From Blautia argi (GTDB taxonomy: Bacteria > Bacillota > Clostridia > Lachnospirales > Lachnospiraceae): a DNA stretch of 64,000 nt. The DNA lies in the NCBI RefSeq assembly GCF_003287895.1, contig NZ_CP030280.1:751501-815500 (forward strand), written 5' to 3'. Under the pieces are notes generated by a model. It saw only the letters and a program-made list of their open reading frames with translations, was not told where the DNA came from and made no database searches. The translations under genes and the position numbers were made by a program. Positions 18,064 through 26,520 of the stretch are shown piece by piece (the stretch's first letter is position 1; each line of letters opens with the position of its first letter).

Positions 18064-18954
18064 TTAAATAACCGGTATTTCCGTAAATTCCCGAAAGATT
18101 TCTTCATATTCACCGGAGAATACGCTGTCTTTGTTCCAGAGAAAGGTAAAATCATGAGTAATCTGGAAATCTTCCAGTGGAATCTGGCGCAGTGTGCCGC
18201 GGGCAATTTCATCCTCCACAGCAGCTTTATATAAGAATGCAATTCCACAGTCCTGAAGCAGTAGGGATACAATGGTATGAATATTTTCTACCTCTACTAC
18301 ATTCTTAAAGTCTTCTACAGACATGTTTTTCAGTGCCAGTGTTTTGGTCAGAATGGCTCGAGTGCCGGAGCCATGCTCCCGAAGCAGAAGATGCTCGCAG
18401 GTTAAATCCTTTAGGCAGCGGACAGGTTTTGAAAAAATATGGTCTGTACTGCAGACAGCAATGTATTCCTCTTCCTTGAAAATGCGGGTGCTGTAATGGT
18501 CTGACTTAAAATACCCTTCCACCAGGGCAAAATCAATGTTCCCTTCCTGAAGACAGGTTAAAAGTGTCTGGGTGTTGGCATAGCGGATATAAAAGTCTGT
18601 GTTTGGGTGAGCCTTAATAAAACGGGTTAAAGAGGGGATAATAGCATATTCTCCAATGGTCATGGTTACACCAAAGGTTAGAATCTTTTTTTGTGTCTGA
18701 CTTTCCTTCAGACGCTTCTTTAAGGTGTTTTCATCATTTCTCATAGTTTCCAGAGCTGTACGCAGAATTTCCCCGGCAGGTGTCAGATGTAGCTTTTTTT
18801 TATCCCTCTGAAAAAGTGGGGTGTCATACTCCTGTTCCAGGTGTTTGACATGCTGAGAAACGGCTGGTTGTGTCAGACCCAGAGCCTCTGCAGCATGAGT
18901 AAAATTCATATATTCACATACTGTCAGAAAAGTTTCCATACGAAAATCAAGCAT
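18064..18954 (-). CDS. LysR family transcriptional regulator
   Basis: A 296-residue protein with the N-terminal LysR winged HTH (MNFTHAAEALGLTQPAVSQH, then HLEQEYDTPLFQRDKKKL) and a C-terminal two-lobed effector domain (about 90-296). It is divergent from a flavoprotein gene and a YeiH-type exporter gene, 150 bases apart, the classic layout for a LysR protein controlling its neighbours. In E. coli the LysR protein YeiE sits beside yeiH, so a sulfite or related anion effector is a reasonable guess but is not visible in the sequence. Confidence 0.93.
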   Translation of the reverse strand: MLDFRMETFLTVCEYMNFTHAAEALGLTQPAVSQHVKHLEQEYDTPLFQRDKKKLHLTPAGEILRTALETMRNDENTLKKRLKESQTQKKILTFGVTMTIGEYAIIPSLTRFIKAHPNTDFYIRYANTQTLLTCLQEGNIDFALVEGYFKSDHYSTRIFKEEEYIAVCSTDHIFSKPVRCLKDLTCEHLLLREHGSGTRAILTKTLALKNMSVEDFKNVVEVENIHTIVSLLLQDCGIAFLYKAAVEDEIARGTLRQIPLEDFQITHDFTFLWNKDSVFSGEYEEIFREFTEIPVI

Positions 18955-19104
18955 AATAGATACCTCCTGAAAATATCATAACAAATATTTATGATTATAT
19001 CAATATTTATAATTTTACAAAATGATTCTGGGAAGATATAGTATAAATGTAAAGAAGAACAGGAAACATAAGAAAAATAAGTGGAAAAGAAGGAGGAAAT
19101 TCAA
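18955..19104. promoter_or_regulatory. Divergent LysR/flavoprotein promoter region
   Basis: A very AT-rich intergenic stretch with repeated AATATT and TATTTAT units at about 18983-19015 (AAATATTTATG and CAATATTTATAA), the type of site LysR proteins bind, and a probable -10 (TATAAA) near 19041 for the plus-strand genes. Exact operators are uncertain. Confidence 0.5.
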
Positions 19105-20001
19105 ATGTATGATGTAGTTATTATCGGAGCAGGACCAGCAGGAATCAGCGCAGCAATTTATGCAGTAAGTCGTGGAAAAAAGACCTTAGTTATTGAAAGA
19201 ACTCAGGTGGGCGGGCTGATTGGAAGAGTTTCTGCAGTCACACATTATGCCGGAATTACAGAAGGAGAAACAGGCGTTACTTTTTCTGAGAAACTAAAAG
19301 CCCAGGCAGAACGTGCTAATATAGAGCTTGTATATGAAACAGTTGTTTCTGTAAAGTTGTCAGGAGAAAAAAAGGAAATTCAGACCAAGCAGCATACTTA
19401 CGAAGCAGCAAAGGTGATTCTGGCAAATGGAACTTCTCCGAGAAAACTGGGGATTGTAGGAGAGGCAGAACTTTGCGGAAAAGGTATGAGTATGAATGCA
19501 GCACAGCATGGAATGCTTTACAGAGGAAAAAATGTATATGTAGTAGGTGGTGCAGACGGGGCGGTCAAGGAGGCTTTATATTTGGCGCAGTATGCGGCGC
19601 AGGTAACCATTATTCATTTTGAAGAAACGCTGGGTTGTATTGCAGAATTTAAGGAAAAGGTGGTAAAAACACCCAATATAAAATTACGGTTAAATTCCAG
19701 ACTGCATGGAGTGTACGGGACAGAGAAGGTGAACTCTCTTGAAATTTCCAATGAAAGGACAGGGGCGATTGAAACCATAGAAGATTCCGGATGTGGCATT
19801 TTTGTCTATGCAGGGACTGTGCCAAATACAGAATTGTATACAGAGCTAAGACTGGAAAACGGTTTTATACCAGTAGATGAAAATATGGAAACAGAGCTTC
19901 CGGGAGTGTATGCAGCAGGAGATATTCGGGTAAAACAGGTGCGCCAGGTGTCAACAGCAGTTGCCGACGGAACCATTGCGGCTGTGCATGCGGCAAGATA
20001 G
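19105..20001 (+). CDS. FAD-dependent oxidoreductase, thioredoxin-reductase fold without CxxC
   Basis: A 298-residue flavoprotein with FAD motif IIGAGPAGISAAIYA, a second nucleotide motif VYVVGGADGAVKEALYLA and the C-terminal GVYAAGDIR motif. The fold is that of thioredoxin reductase, but where the redox-active CxxC would lie (near CATCDG in TrxR) the sequence reads MSMNAAQHG, so it cannot reduce thioredoxin in the usual way. It may be a ferredoxin/flavodoxin-NAD(P) reductase-like enzyme or act on another sulfur compound. ATG 19105 has AAGGAGG upstream. The YeiH gene follows 9 bases later. Confidence 0.87.
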   Translation: MYDVVIIGAGPAGISAAIYAVSRGKKTLVIERTQVGGLIGRVSAVTHYAGITEGETGVTFSEKLKAQAERANIELVYETVVSVKLSGEKKEIQTKQHTYEAAKVILANGTSPRKLGIVGEAELCGKGMSMNAAQHGMLYRGKNVYVVGGADGAVKEALYLAQYAAQVTIIHFEETLGCIAEFKEKVVKTPNIKLRLNSRLHGVYGTEKVNSLEISNERTGAIETIEDSGCGIFVYAGTVPNTELYTELRLENGFIPVDENMETELPGVYAAGDIRVKQVRQVSTAVADGTIAAVHAAR

Positions 20002-20010
20002 GAGGAAAGA

Positions 20011-21042
20011 GTGGAATTTTTGAAAGAAAATGGAAAAGGGCTTTTGCTCTGTTTGGGTCTGGCGCTTCCGGCCTTTTTTCTGGGAAAAGTTTTTCCGGTT
20101 ATCGGCGGTCCTGTGTTTGCTATTTTGGGAGGTATTGTGCTAGCTCTTTTCTTAAAAGAGCGGAGTGCTTTTGATGCGGGAATTAAATTTACATCTAAGA
20201 AAATTTTACAGTATGCAGTAGTGCTTCTGGGGTTTGGCATGAATCTGGAGGTGGTTATGGAAACCGGTAAACAATCTCTTCCTATTATTGTCTGTACGAT
20301 TACAACTTCATTGGTCATTGCCTATGTACTGCACAGAATCATGCACATTCCGGGCAAGATTTCCACTTTAGTGGGTGTGGGCTCCTCAATTTGCGGGGGT
20401 TCTGCCATTGCAGCTACAGCGCCGGTGATTGATGCAGATGAGGAGGAGGTTGCCCAGGCAATTTCAGTTATCTTTCTCTTCAATATTCTGGCAGCGCTGA
20501 TTTTTCCGGCGCTGGGTGGTGTGTTGGGATTTTCTACTGCGTCTGGGGAAACCTTTGGAATCTTTGCCGGGACAGCGGTAAACGACACGTCCTCTGTTAC
20601 GGCTGCAGCCTCTACCTGGGACAGTATGTATCAACTTGGCAATCAGACATTGGACAAGGCAGTGACAGTAAAGCTTACCAGAACGCTGGCGATTATTCCA
20701 ATTACTCTGGTACTGGCCTTTTTAAGAGCCAGAAAAGCAGAGGGAGAAAATGGGGACAAGGTATCGCTGAAACAAGTGTTTCCGTTCTTTATTCTGTTTT
20801 TCATTGGAGCCAGTGTGATCACAACATTGGCAGCTTCAGCAGGCGCACCAATGGAAGTATTTCGGCCTTTAAAAACACTGTCCAAGTTTTTTATTGTTAT
20901 GGCCATGGGGGCGATTGGGCTGAACACAGATGTGGTGAAGCTGATAAAAACAGGAGGACGTCCTTTGCTTATGGGACTGGCATGCTGGATTGGCATTACG
21001 GGAGTGACACTTGGTATGCAGCATATGATGGGAATTTGGTAA
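20011..21042 (+). CDS. YeiH family putative sulfate/sulfite exporter
   Basis: A 343-residue membrane protein with about ten hydrophobic segments of the UPF0324/YeiH (PSE) family. Recognisable blocks are [13 protein letters not shown], the conserved [27 protein letters not shown] and the C-terminal [10 protein letters not shown]. The family is described as putative anion (sulfate, possibly sulfite) exporters. GTG start at 20011 after AGGAGG. With the divergent LysR and adjacent flavoprotein it forms a likely operon; the upstream sulfite-reductase-like fusion supports a sulfur oxyanion role (inference). Confidence 0.88.
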   Translation: MEFLKENGKGLLLCLGLALPAFFLGKVFPVIGGPVFAILGGIVLALFLKERSAFDAGIKFTSKKILQYAVVLLGFGMNLEVVMETGKQSLPIIVCTITTSLVIAYVLHRIMHIPGKISTLVGVGSSICGGSAIAATAPVIDADEEEVAQAISVIFLFNILAALIFPALGGVLGFSTASGETFGIFAGTAVNDTSSVTAAASTWDSMYQLGNQTLDKAVTVKLTRTLAIIPITLVLAFLRARKAEGENGDKVSLKQVFPFFILFFIGASVITTLAASAGAPMEVFRPLKTLSKFFIVMAMGAIGLNTDVVKLIKTGGRPLLMGLACWIGITGVTLGMQHMMGIW

Positions 21043-21071
21043 AATAAGGAAAAAGAAAAATCAAATCATGC

Positions 21072-21118
21072 GGGAATGTTTCTGTGATTTAAAAAAGACA
21101 GAAATATTTCCGTTTTTT
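21072..21118 (+). terminator. Intrinsic terminator after the YeiH gene
   Basis: GGGAATGTTTCTGT pairs with ACAGAAATATTTCC with two G-U pairs, followed by six T. Confidence 0.85.
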
Positions 21119-21244
21119 GTTTCATAGGAAAATTTTTATTATTACAGAATTTTTATTAAGAAACTATCTTTTAGCCTGTCTTCTGCGTTAGATATAATAG
21201 AAGGACAAGCGTTTGGACTTTCAAAAGTGAGAAAGGAGGAAACT

Positions 21245-21760
21245 GTGGATTCTGATTTTAGACTGATATGGAAAATGAAGCAGGGCAGGGAAGATGCCAT
21301 GGAACTTTTTATACGAAAATATTATGATGAAATTTTTAGATACTGTACCTGCCACTGTCACGATACGCAGTATGGAGAGGATTTGACACAGGAGGTTTTT
21401 ATTCGTTTTTTTACAGGTCTTTCGTCCTATGAATACAGAGGAAAAACGAAAAACTATCTTTATACCATTGCCGGAAATCTTGTGTGTGATTTTCATCGCA
21501 GAAGACGAGAGATGCCTGTAGAGCGACAACTCTTTGAGCAGAAAAGCGGAGAAGGGGAAGCGCTGGAACAGGCAGCCGAACGAGTGGATATGGAGCATGC
21601 TTTGGCACAATTACCGGAAGAATTTCGGGAGGTCCTGATTTTATATTATTTTCAGGGGCTGAAATTAAGAGAGATAGCGGAGGTGCTTCAAATCGGACTT
21701 CCTTTGGTAAAATACAGGATAAAAAAGGCAAAAAAGGAGCTACAGGAACTGTTATGTTAG
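21245..21760 (+). CDS. ECF-type RNA polymerase sigma factor
   Basis: A 171-residue sigma-70 group 4 factor. Region 2 is visible as AMELFIRKYYDEIFRYC and DLTQEVFIRFF, and region 4 as LPEEFREVLILYYFQGLKL followed by an HTH (REIAEVLQIGLPLVKYRIKK). GTG 21245 is chosen because AAAGGAGG lies 5 bases upstream; GTG 21227 has no site. A TATAAT at 21193-21198 may be its -10. Downstream genes encode a membrane protein and an ABC exporter in tight succession, suggesting an envelope-stress or antimicrobial-response unit. Confidence 0.92.
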   Translation: MDSDFRLIWKMKQGREDAMELFIRKYYDEIFRYCTCHCHDTQYGEDLTQEVFIRFFTGLSSYEYRGKTKNYLYTIAGNLVCDFHRRRREMPVERQLFEQKSGEGEALEQAAERVDMEHALAQLPEEFREVLILYYFQGLKLREIAEVLQIGLPLVKYRIKKAKKELQELLC

Positions 21761-21776
21761 AAGGGAGGAAGCATTT

Positions 21777-22542
21777 GTGGAGGTAGAGGAAAAATTAAAC
21801 CGATATAAAGAAACGTTCCGGGTGCAGGCAAAAGAAAGCAGTGTAAAAAAAACCGTAGAGCAGTGTAAGCAGGTTTTTTATGAGCAGGAACAGGACCGCC
21901 TTTTATCAGGAAAAGAATTTCTGTATATACAACTTGGATATATTCGAAAACGCTGGTGGATTTTACAGGGGGCTGTTACTTGTAGCATTGTGGGAATTTC
22001 TTTCCTGTACCAAAGAACCTTTGTATGTACAGCGCGGTATGGGAGTGGCCGGGGCTTTATTTGTAATTCTTTGGATTCCGGAACTTTGGAAAAACAGGAA
22101 TTGCAATGCGATGGAGATAGAAGCAGCTGCTTATTATTCTTTGCATCAGATTTATGCGGCGAGAATGCTGTTGTTTGGCTTTGCAGATGTATTTTTGCTG
22201 ACTGTTTTTTGCCTGGTATCTTCCTTTGGGCTACAAATTACTTTGATAGAATTGGCAACGCAGTTTTTATTTCCGGCAGTCGTAACAGCAGGTATTTGTT
22301 TTGAAATTTTATCCGGAAAAAAAGGCTGGAGTGAGGCTGCTGCCATGGGAGGCTGTTGTGCCTGGGGGATTTTATGGTGGTGTATCGTATTAAATGAAAA
22401 AATTTACAGTGCGATTACCGTGCCTGTATGGTGCGTTCTGTTTGGGGCTGCATTTGCAGGACTTTGCTTTGCTGTAAAACATTTGCTGGAGGACAACCAG
22501 GAAATTTGGGAGGAAAACTGGAATGGAATTGGAAATGAATAA
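21777..22542 (+). pseudogene. Membrane protein, possible anti-sigma factor, frameshifted
   Basis: Two frames make one ~254-residue protein. The soluble N-terminus (VEEKLNRYKETFRVQAKES, then FEYIQ-type FLYIQLGYIRKRWWILQG) is in the first frame; the hydrophobic remainder (GLLLVALWEFLSCT, RMLLFGFADVFLLTVFCL and further segments) is in the second. Removing one G from the run of five at 21968-21972 merges them. The pattern of a short cytoplasmic head with about six membrane segments, directly after an ECF sigma gene, suggests an anti-sigma/sensor role (inference). I do not recognise a named family. It overlaps the next gene by 20 bases. GTG start with GGGAGG upstream. Confidence 0.7.
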
Positions 22543-23411
22543 ACTTACAAAAAAATTCGGAGATGTTACAGCCGTAAAACAATTAAATCTGTCTATGACA
22601 GGAGGCGTTTACGGATTACTGGGAAAAAACGGAGCGGGGAAGACCACCCTTATGCGTATGCTTTGTACGCTTCTTAGACCTACAGAGGGAGAAATTCTAT
22701 GTAATGGGAGAGATATTTTTAAAATGGCGGGAGAGTATCGGAGATTTTTAGGATATTTACCTCAGGATTTTGGGTTCTATCCGGAATTTACCGTGGAGGA
22801 TTATCTTCTGTATATAGGAGCTATAAAAGGACTTCCGCCGTCTGTAGCAAAAAAAAAGGACAAAGGAGCTGTTGGCTGCTGTGGGACTTGAAAAATATGC
22901 AGGCAGAAAGATGAAAAAACTTTCCGGAGGTATGAAACGCAGAACGGGCATTGCCCAGGCCATGATGAATCAGCCTGAGATTTTGATTTTAGATGAACCG
23001 ACAGCTGGGCTTGACCCCAATGAGCGCATTCGCTTTCGAAATCTTATCAGTGAGTTTTCAGAAGACAGATTGGTGCTTTTGTCCACCCATATTGTATCAG
23101 ATGTGGAGTATATTGCCCATGATATCTGGCTGATGAATGAGGGAAAGATTGTACGGCAGGGAACACCGAAGCAGATAACAGAATCCATGAAACAGAGGGT
23201 TTGGGAATTTTGTGCAGACAGGAAAGAGATTTCCCGGCTGGCTGCAAAATATAAAATTTCCAATATAAAAACAGAAAATCAGAGAGTGCAGGTGCGTCTT
23301 CTGGCAGGGGAAAAACCGGCAGAAGGTGCAAGAGAGGTGACCCCTTCCTTAGAAGATGCCTTTTTATATTATTTTGGAGAGGAAGCAGGTGAAATGCATG
23401 GTCTTTTATGA
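22523..23411 (+). pseudogene. ABC transporter ATP-binding protein, frameshifted at an A9 run
   Basis: Walker A (GLLGKNGAGKTTLMRM) and the Q-loop region (YLPQDFGFYPEFTVEDY) are in the first frame, which ends at 22891. The signature (KLSGGMKRRTGIAQAM), Walker B (ILILDEPTAGLDP) and switch His (LLSTHIVSDVEYI) are in the second. The frames meet at nine A residues (22849-22857); with eight the protein reads SVAKKRTKELLAAVGLEKY and is a normal ~295-residue ATPase. It pairs with the permease that follows (14-base overlap) and presumably with the membrane protein before it. A run of nine A can also cause polymerase slippage, so some full-length product may still be made. Confidence 0.85.
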
Positions 23412-24633
23412 GATAAAGAAAATATTTTCCAAAAGCAGCAGTAAGGCAGCTCTTGTTTTTGGGGGCTTCATGCTATGTCTTACCATTTATTTTGCTATAG
23501 GAGAAGTGTCATATGTTGACACAGAAGGAGAAGGAACAAAGGGAATTGTAGCAGCCCGTAGTTTGGAAAAGGAGAAGGAAAAGTGGAAAGGAGAGTTGAA
23601 TGTTGAGCATCTGCAGCAGGTGATTCGGGAAAATCATAGAGTGAATCAGACTCCTCAGGCGCAGTCTGAAAATGTCAGGGAGAATAATCAGGCCTTTGGC
23701 TGGAAACAGGGATTTTCGGATATTCGAGAACTGCTTAATAAAGCCTTTGCAGGATTTCAGGAATATGATTATTTTCGTGCAGATTCTCTAACTGAGGAAG
23801 AGGTGGCACAGTTTTATGAGAAAAGAACGAAAAGTTTAAAAGTATGGTTAGAGGAGGAAGGCGGAGGTGCAGAGCAGTTTACAACAGCAGAAAAGGACTT
23901 TCTTATCCGTCAGTATGAGCGTATGGCAACACCTTGGTATTATGAGAGTTCAGATGGTTTTGAGGCCTGGTTTACCTGGTCCCCTACGGTGTGTATGCTG
24001 GTGGTGCTTATGATAGGATTTCTGGTTTCCGGTATTTTTTCCGGTGAAAAGCGTTATCATGCAGCTTCTGTTTATTTTGCGTCTTATCATGGCAGAAAGA
24101 AAGCGGTACTGGCAAAAATAGAGGCAGGTATTTTTACTGTCACGTTGCTTTACTGGGGGACCATGTTACTTTATAGCGGAATTGTTCTGGGGGGTCTGGG
24201 GGTACAGGGAAGCCAGTGTTTGATACAGACCCAATTCGGAAACTGGAAAAGCTTTTATGAGATGACCATAGGACAGGAATTTTTGTGTATTTTGTTGGGT
24301 GGATATATAGGCTGTCTGTTTTTTGGAAGCTTAACTATGCTGATTTCTGCATGGAGCAATTCCGGTACAGCGGCAGCGGTAGTTCCTTTTATACTGATCC
24401 TGGCGCCTTCTTTTCTGGTAGGAACACAGATACACTTTCTGGATAAAATTCTGGGACTTTTACCAGACCAGATGCTGCAGATGGAAGGTGTGATTTCCGG
24501 ATTCAGTCTATATTCCATAGGTGGAACAATTGTAGAAGCGCTGCCAATATTGCTGATTTTTTACAGTGCCCTGTCTGTAGGACTTTTGCCTGCTATCTAC
24601 AGAATCTACAGAACAAAAGAAGTACGGGAGTAA
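23398..24633 (+). CDS. ABC transporter permease, ABC-2 type
   Basis: A 411-residue membrane protein: first membrane helix near residues 15-35, a long extracytoplasmic segment of about 150 residues rich in charged residues (EKEKEKWKGELNVEHL), then five hydrophobic helices (about 200-411). This is the ABC-2 exporter layout. ATG 23398 overlaps the ATPase gene by 14 bases, so they are translationally coupled. Substrate unknown; control by the ECF sigma factor upstream is likely from operon order. Confidence 0.85.
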   Translation: MVFYEIKKIFSKSSSKAALVFGGFMLCLTIYFAIGEVSYVDTEGEGTKGIVAARSLEKEKEKWKGELNVEHLQQVIRENHRVNQTPQAQSENVRENNQAFGWKQGFSDIRELLNKAFAGFQEYDYFRADSLTEEEVAQFYEKRTKSLKVWLEEEGGGAEQFTTAEKDFLIRQYERMATPWYYESSDGFEAWFTWSPTVCMLVVLMIGFLVSGIFSGEKRYHAASVYFASYHGRKKAVLAKIEAGIFTVTLLYWGTMLLYSGIVLGGLGVQGSQCLIQTQFGNWKSFYEMTIGQEFLCILLGGYIGCLFFGSLTMLISAWSNSGTAAAVVPFILILAPSFLVGTQIHFLDKILGLLPDQMLQMEGVISGFSLYSIGGTIVEALPILLIFYSALSVGLLPAIYRIYRTKEVRE

Positions 24634-25796
24634 AGAACTGCCGCAAATAGAATTCCTGCCCCAAGACACCATAAACCGGAAAAATGCAGATAATTTATGA
24701 GGAATCCGGCAAAAATACTGAACAACAGAGCGCCAAGCTGAACCGTCAGGGAGGACAGGGAGAGAATACTGGCTCGCATGTTGTTGGGGAGAATGCGGTT
24801 CAAAAGTGCATTTTCCGATACGCTGCCATATCCAAGTACAAAATAAATCAGACTGTATTTTGCAGCATAGAGAAACAGACCCTGCTGGAAGGAAAAGAGG
24901 ACAACGGAAGCAGCCAGAAGAAATTTTCCTGCAAAGAAAACAGACCACCAGCGGGACTGTGTGCGACAGGAAGGGCGGTTTAAAAGAACAGCCCCTAGTT
25001 GGCTTCCAAGGGCAGTACAGAAAAATCCGGAAAAGGGAAGAAGTCCCAAAATCCAGCCCTTTATCTGAGGAAAGGTCGTAGTAAGAGCTGGCTGCCAATA
25101 AGTTTCTACGGTAAAGAGTACCATGCCGGTACACAGAGATAAGAATAATAATTTACGAAGACCGGGAGAATTTCGGGTGTAGAGAAGACTTTTCTGCACC
25201 TGATTTTTTAATTCCCGGAGGATTGAACCCTCTTTTGCGGATACCGGTGTTTCGTTTACCCACAGGAAAGTAAGAAGCATGAGCAGGAGAGATAAGGCGA
25301 GCATGCTCAGAAGATTATGGTTGTATTTTATATCAGTTTGTGAGAGAAATCCACCCAGAAGGGAACCAAGACCAATTCCAAGGCACTGAAAAAGATTGAT
25401 TTGATTGCTGACTTTGGCAAGGGCAGATTCCCCTTTGGAGGAAAGAGCCTGTTCCATGCACAGAGCTTCCAGACTGCCGGAAGCAAAGGCTTTCTCCAGT
25501 CCATGCAATATCAGAGCAGCAGCACAGCCCAAAACAGTGGGAAACAGAAGAAAGAGAAGTAAAGACAACACGGAAAACAGGCAGGAGAGAAGAAAAGTCC
25601 TTTTTCTGCCAAAGAGGTCGCAAAAAGCACCGCTGGGAAATTCCATGCAGATGGCGGTAAAAGAATAAAGTCCCATAAGCCAGGCTATGTCAGAAAGCTG
25701 CGCTCCCCGGGAGAGCAGCAGCAAACTGGCAACAGGCATAAAAATTCCTCTGGAAAGGTTTTGAAGAAAAAGAATCAGTCCAAATGAAAAATTCAA
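24606..25796 (-). CDS. MFS transporter
   Basis: A 396-residue protein with about twelve hydrophobic helices. The MFS loop 2-3 motif is present as EFPSGAFCDLFGRKRT, and the central loop is charged (EGSILRELKNQVQKS). Likely a drug or metabolite exporter; substrate unknown. It converges on the ABC permease and overlaps its 3' end by 28 bases. A winged-helix regulator lies 23 bases upstream on the same strand, probably the same transcript. Confidence 0.9.
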   Translation of the reverse strand: MNFSFGLILFLQNLSRGIFMPVASLLLLSRGAQLSDIAWLMGLYSFTAICMEFPSGAFCDLFGRKRTFLLSCLFSVLSLLLFLLFPTVLGCAAALILHGLEKAFASGSLEALCMEQALSSKGESALAKVSNQINLFQCLGIGLGSLLGGFLSQTDIKYNHNLLSMLALSLLLMLLTFLWVNETPVSAKEGSILRELKNQVQKSLLYTRNSPGLRKLLFLSLCTGMVLFTVETYWQPALTTTFPQIKGWILGLLPFSGFFCTALGSQLGAVLLNRPSCRTQSRWWSVFFAGKFLLAASVVLFSFQQGLFLYAAKYSLIYFVLGYGSVSENALLNRILPNNMRASILSLSSLTVQLGALLFSIFAGFLINYLHFSGLWCLGAGILFAAVLYSRTSFVL

Positions 25797-25819
25797 GAAA
25801 ATTCCTCCTTGTGCGTATA

Positions 25820-26368
25820 TTAGTCCTCTGCCCGGCAGGCAAGAATGCCGTATTCCCAGGGTTTGGTGCCGTCTTTTTTCTGGTTGTGATTTTTTAAATA
25901 GCTGCGTATGATGGCAGACAACTCCTGAACTTCATCATCAGTGAGAAAGGCAACGCCGGTAAAGACATTGGTTTCTTTGGAGAAAACTTCTTTGTCTTCC
26001 AAAGCTGTCCTCTGTCTTTTTTTTCCTAGCGAATCCAGTAGTTTTCCAAAATAACTTTCCATTAAAAGGAGCTGTCTATCCTGGGTATTGTTGTTACTTC
26101 CAAGGAGAGTTACTTCTGTGTCTGCAGCTATGTAAAAACGGGCATGGATTCCACGGATTATTTCCGTATGGTCTAGAAGAACCAGACCCAACCCTTCCAG
26201 TTTCTTGATATGGAACTGTATGGAGGAAGGAGAAATGCCGATTTTGTCTGCCAGAAATTTGGGTGTAACAGGTTTTCCTGCAACGGCCAGGGTACGCAAA
26301 ATTTCCTGCCGTGTGGGATTCATAAAAATTTCCAGTTCTTCTTTTGTCTGTAATTTGATTTCGCTCAT
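25820..26368 (-). CDS. Winged-helix transcriptional regulator (ArsR-like HTH)
   Basis: A 182-residue protein with an N-terminal HTH (MNPTRQEILRTLAVAG, then ADKIGISPSSIQFHIKKLEG), continuing into a wing and a C-terminal helical region of unknown fold. It resembles ArsR/HTH_20-type regulators. It precedes the MFS gene and is divergent from a MATE exporter, so it may control both. Its own promoter contains the direct repeats described at 26388. Confidence 0.87.
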   Translation of the reverse strand: MSEIKLQTKEELEIFMNPTRQEILRTLAVAGKPVTPKFLADKIGISPSSIQFHIKKLEGLGLVLLDHTEIIRGIHARFYIAADTEVTLLGSNNNTQDRQLLLMESYFGKLLDSLGKKRQRTALEDKEVFSKETNVFTGVAFLTDDEVQELSAIIRSYLKNHNQKKDGTKPWEYGILACRAED

Positions 26369-26387
26369 ATCTTTTACCTCTGTCTAT

Positions 26388-26426
26388 ATTACATGAATTA
26401 TAACATTACATGATATGAAACGTCAA
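26388..26426 (-). promoter_or_regulatory. Promoter of the winged-helix regulator with flanking direct repeats
   Basis: On the minus strand TTGACG (26421-26426) and TATAAT (26397-26402) are 18 bases apart. Exact 9-base repeats ATTACATGA (plus strand, 26388-26396 and 26405-26413) flank the -10 box, 17 bases start to start, a likely autoregulatory operator. Confidence 0.65.
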
Positions 26427-26457
26427 GGGGATTTTAGTTTTGTCAGAAAGAGAGCAG

Positions 26458-26486
26458 TTGTCTTTTAAAAGAAAGTTCGTTATAAT
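26458..26486 (+). promoter_or_regulatory. Promoter of the MATE exporter gene
   Basis: TTGTCT (26458-26463), 17-base spacer, TATAAT (26481-26486), ending 34 bases before the MATE start codon. Confidence 0.7.
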
Positions 26487-26520
26487 CAGCAGATAGAATA
26501 ATATAAGGGGGCATTTTCAC

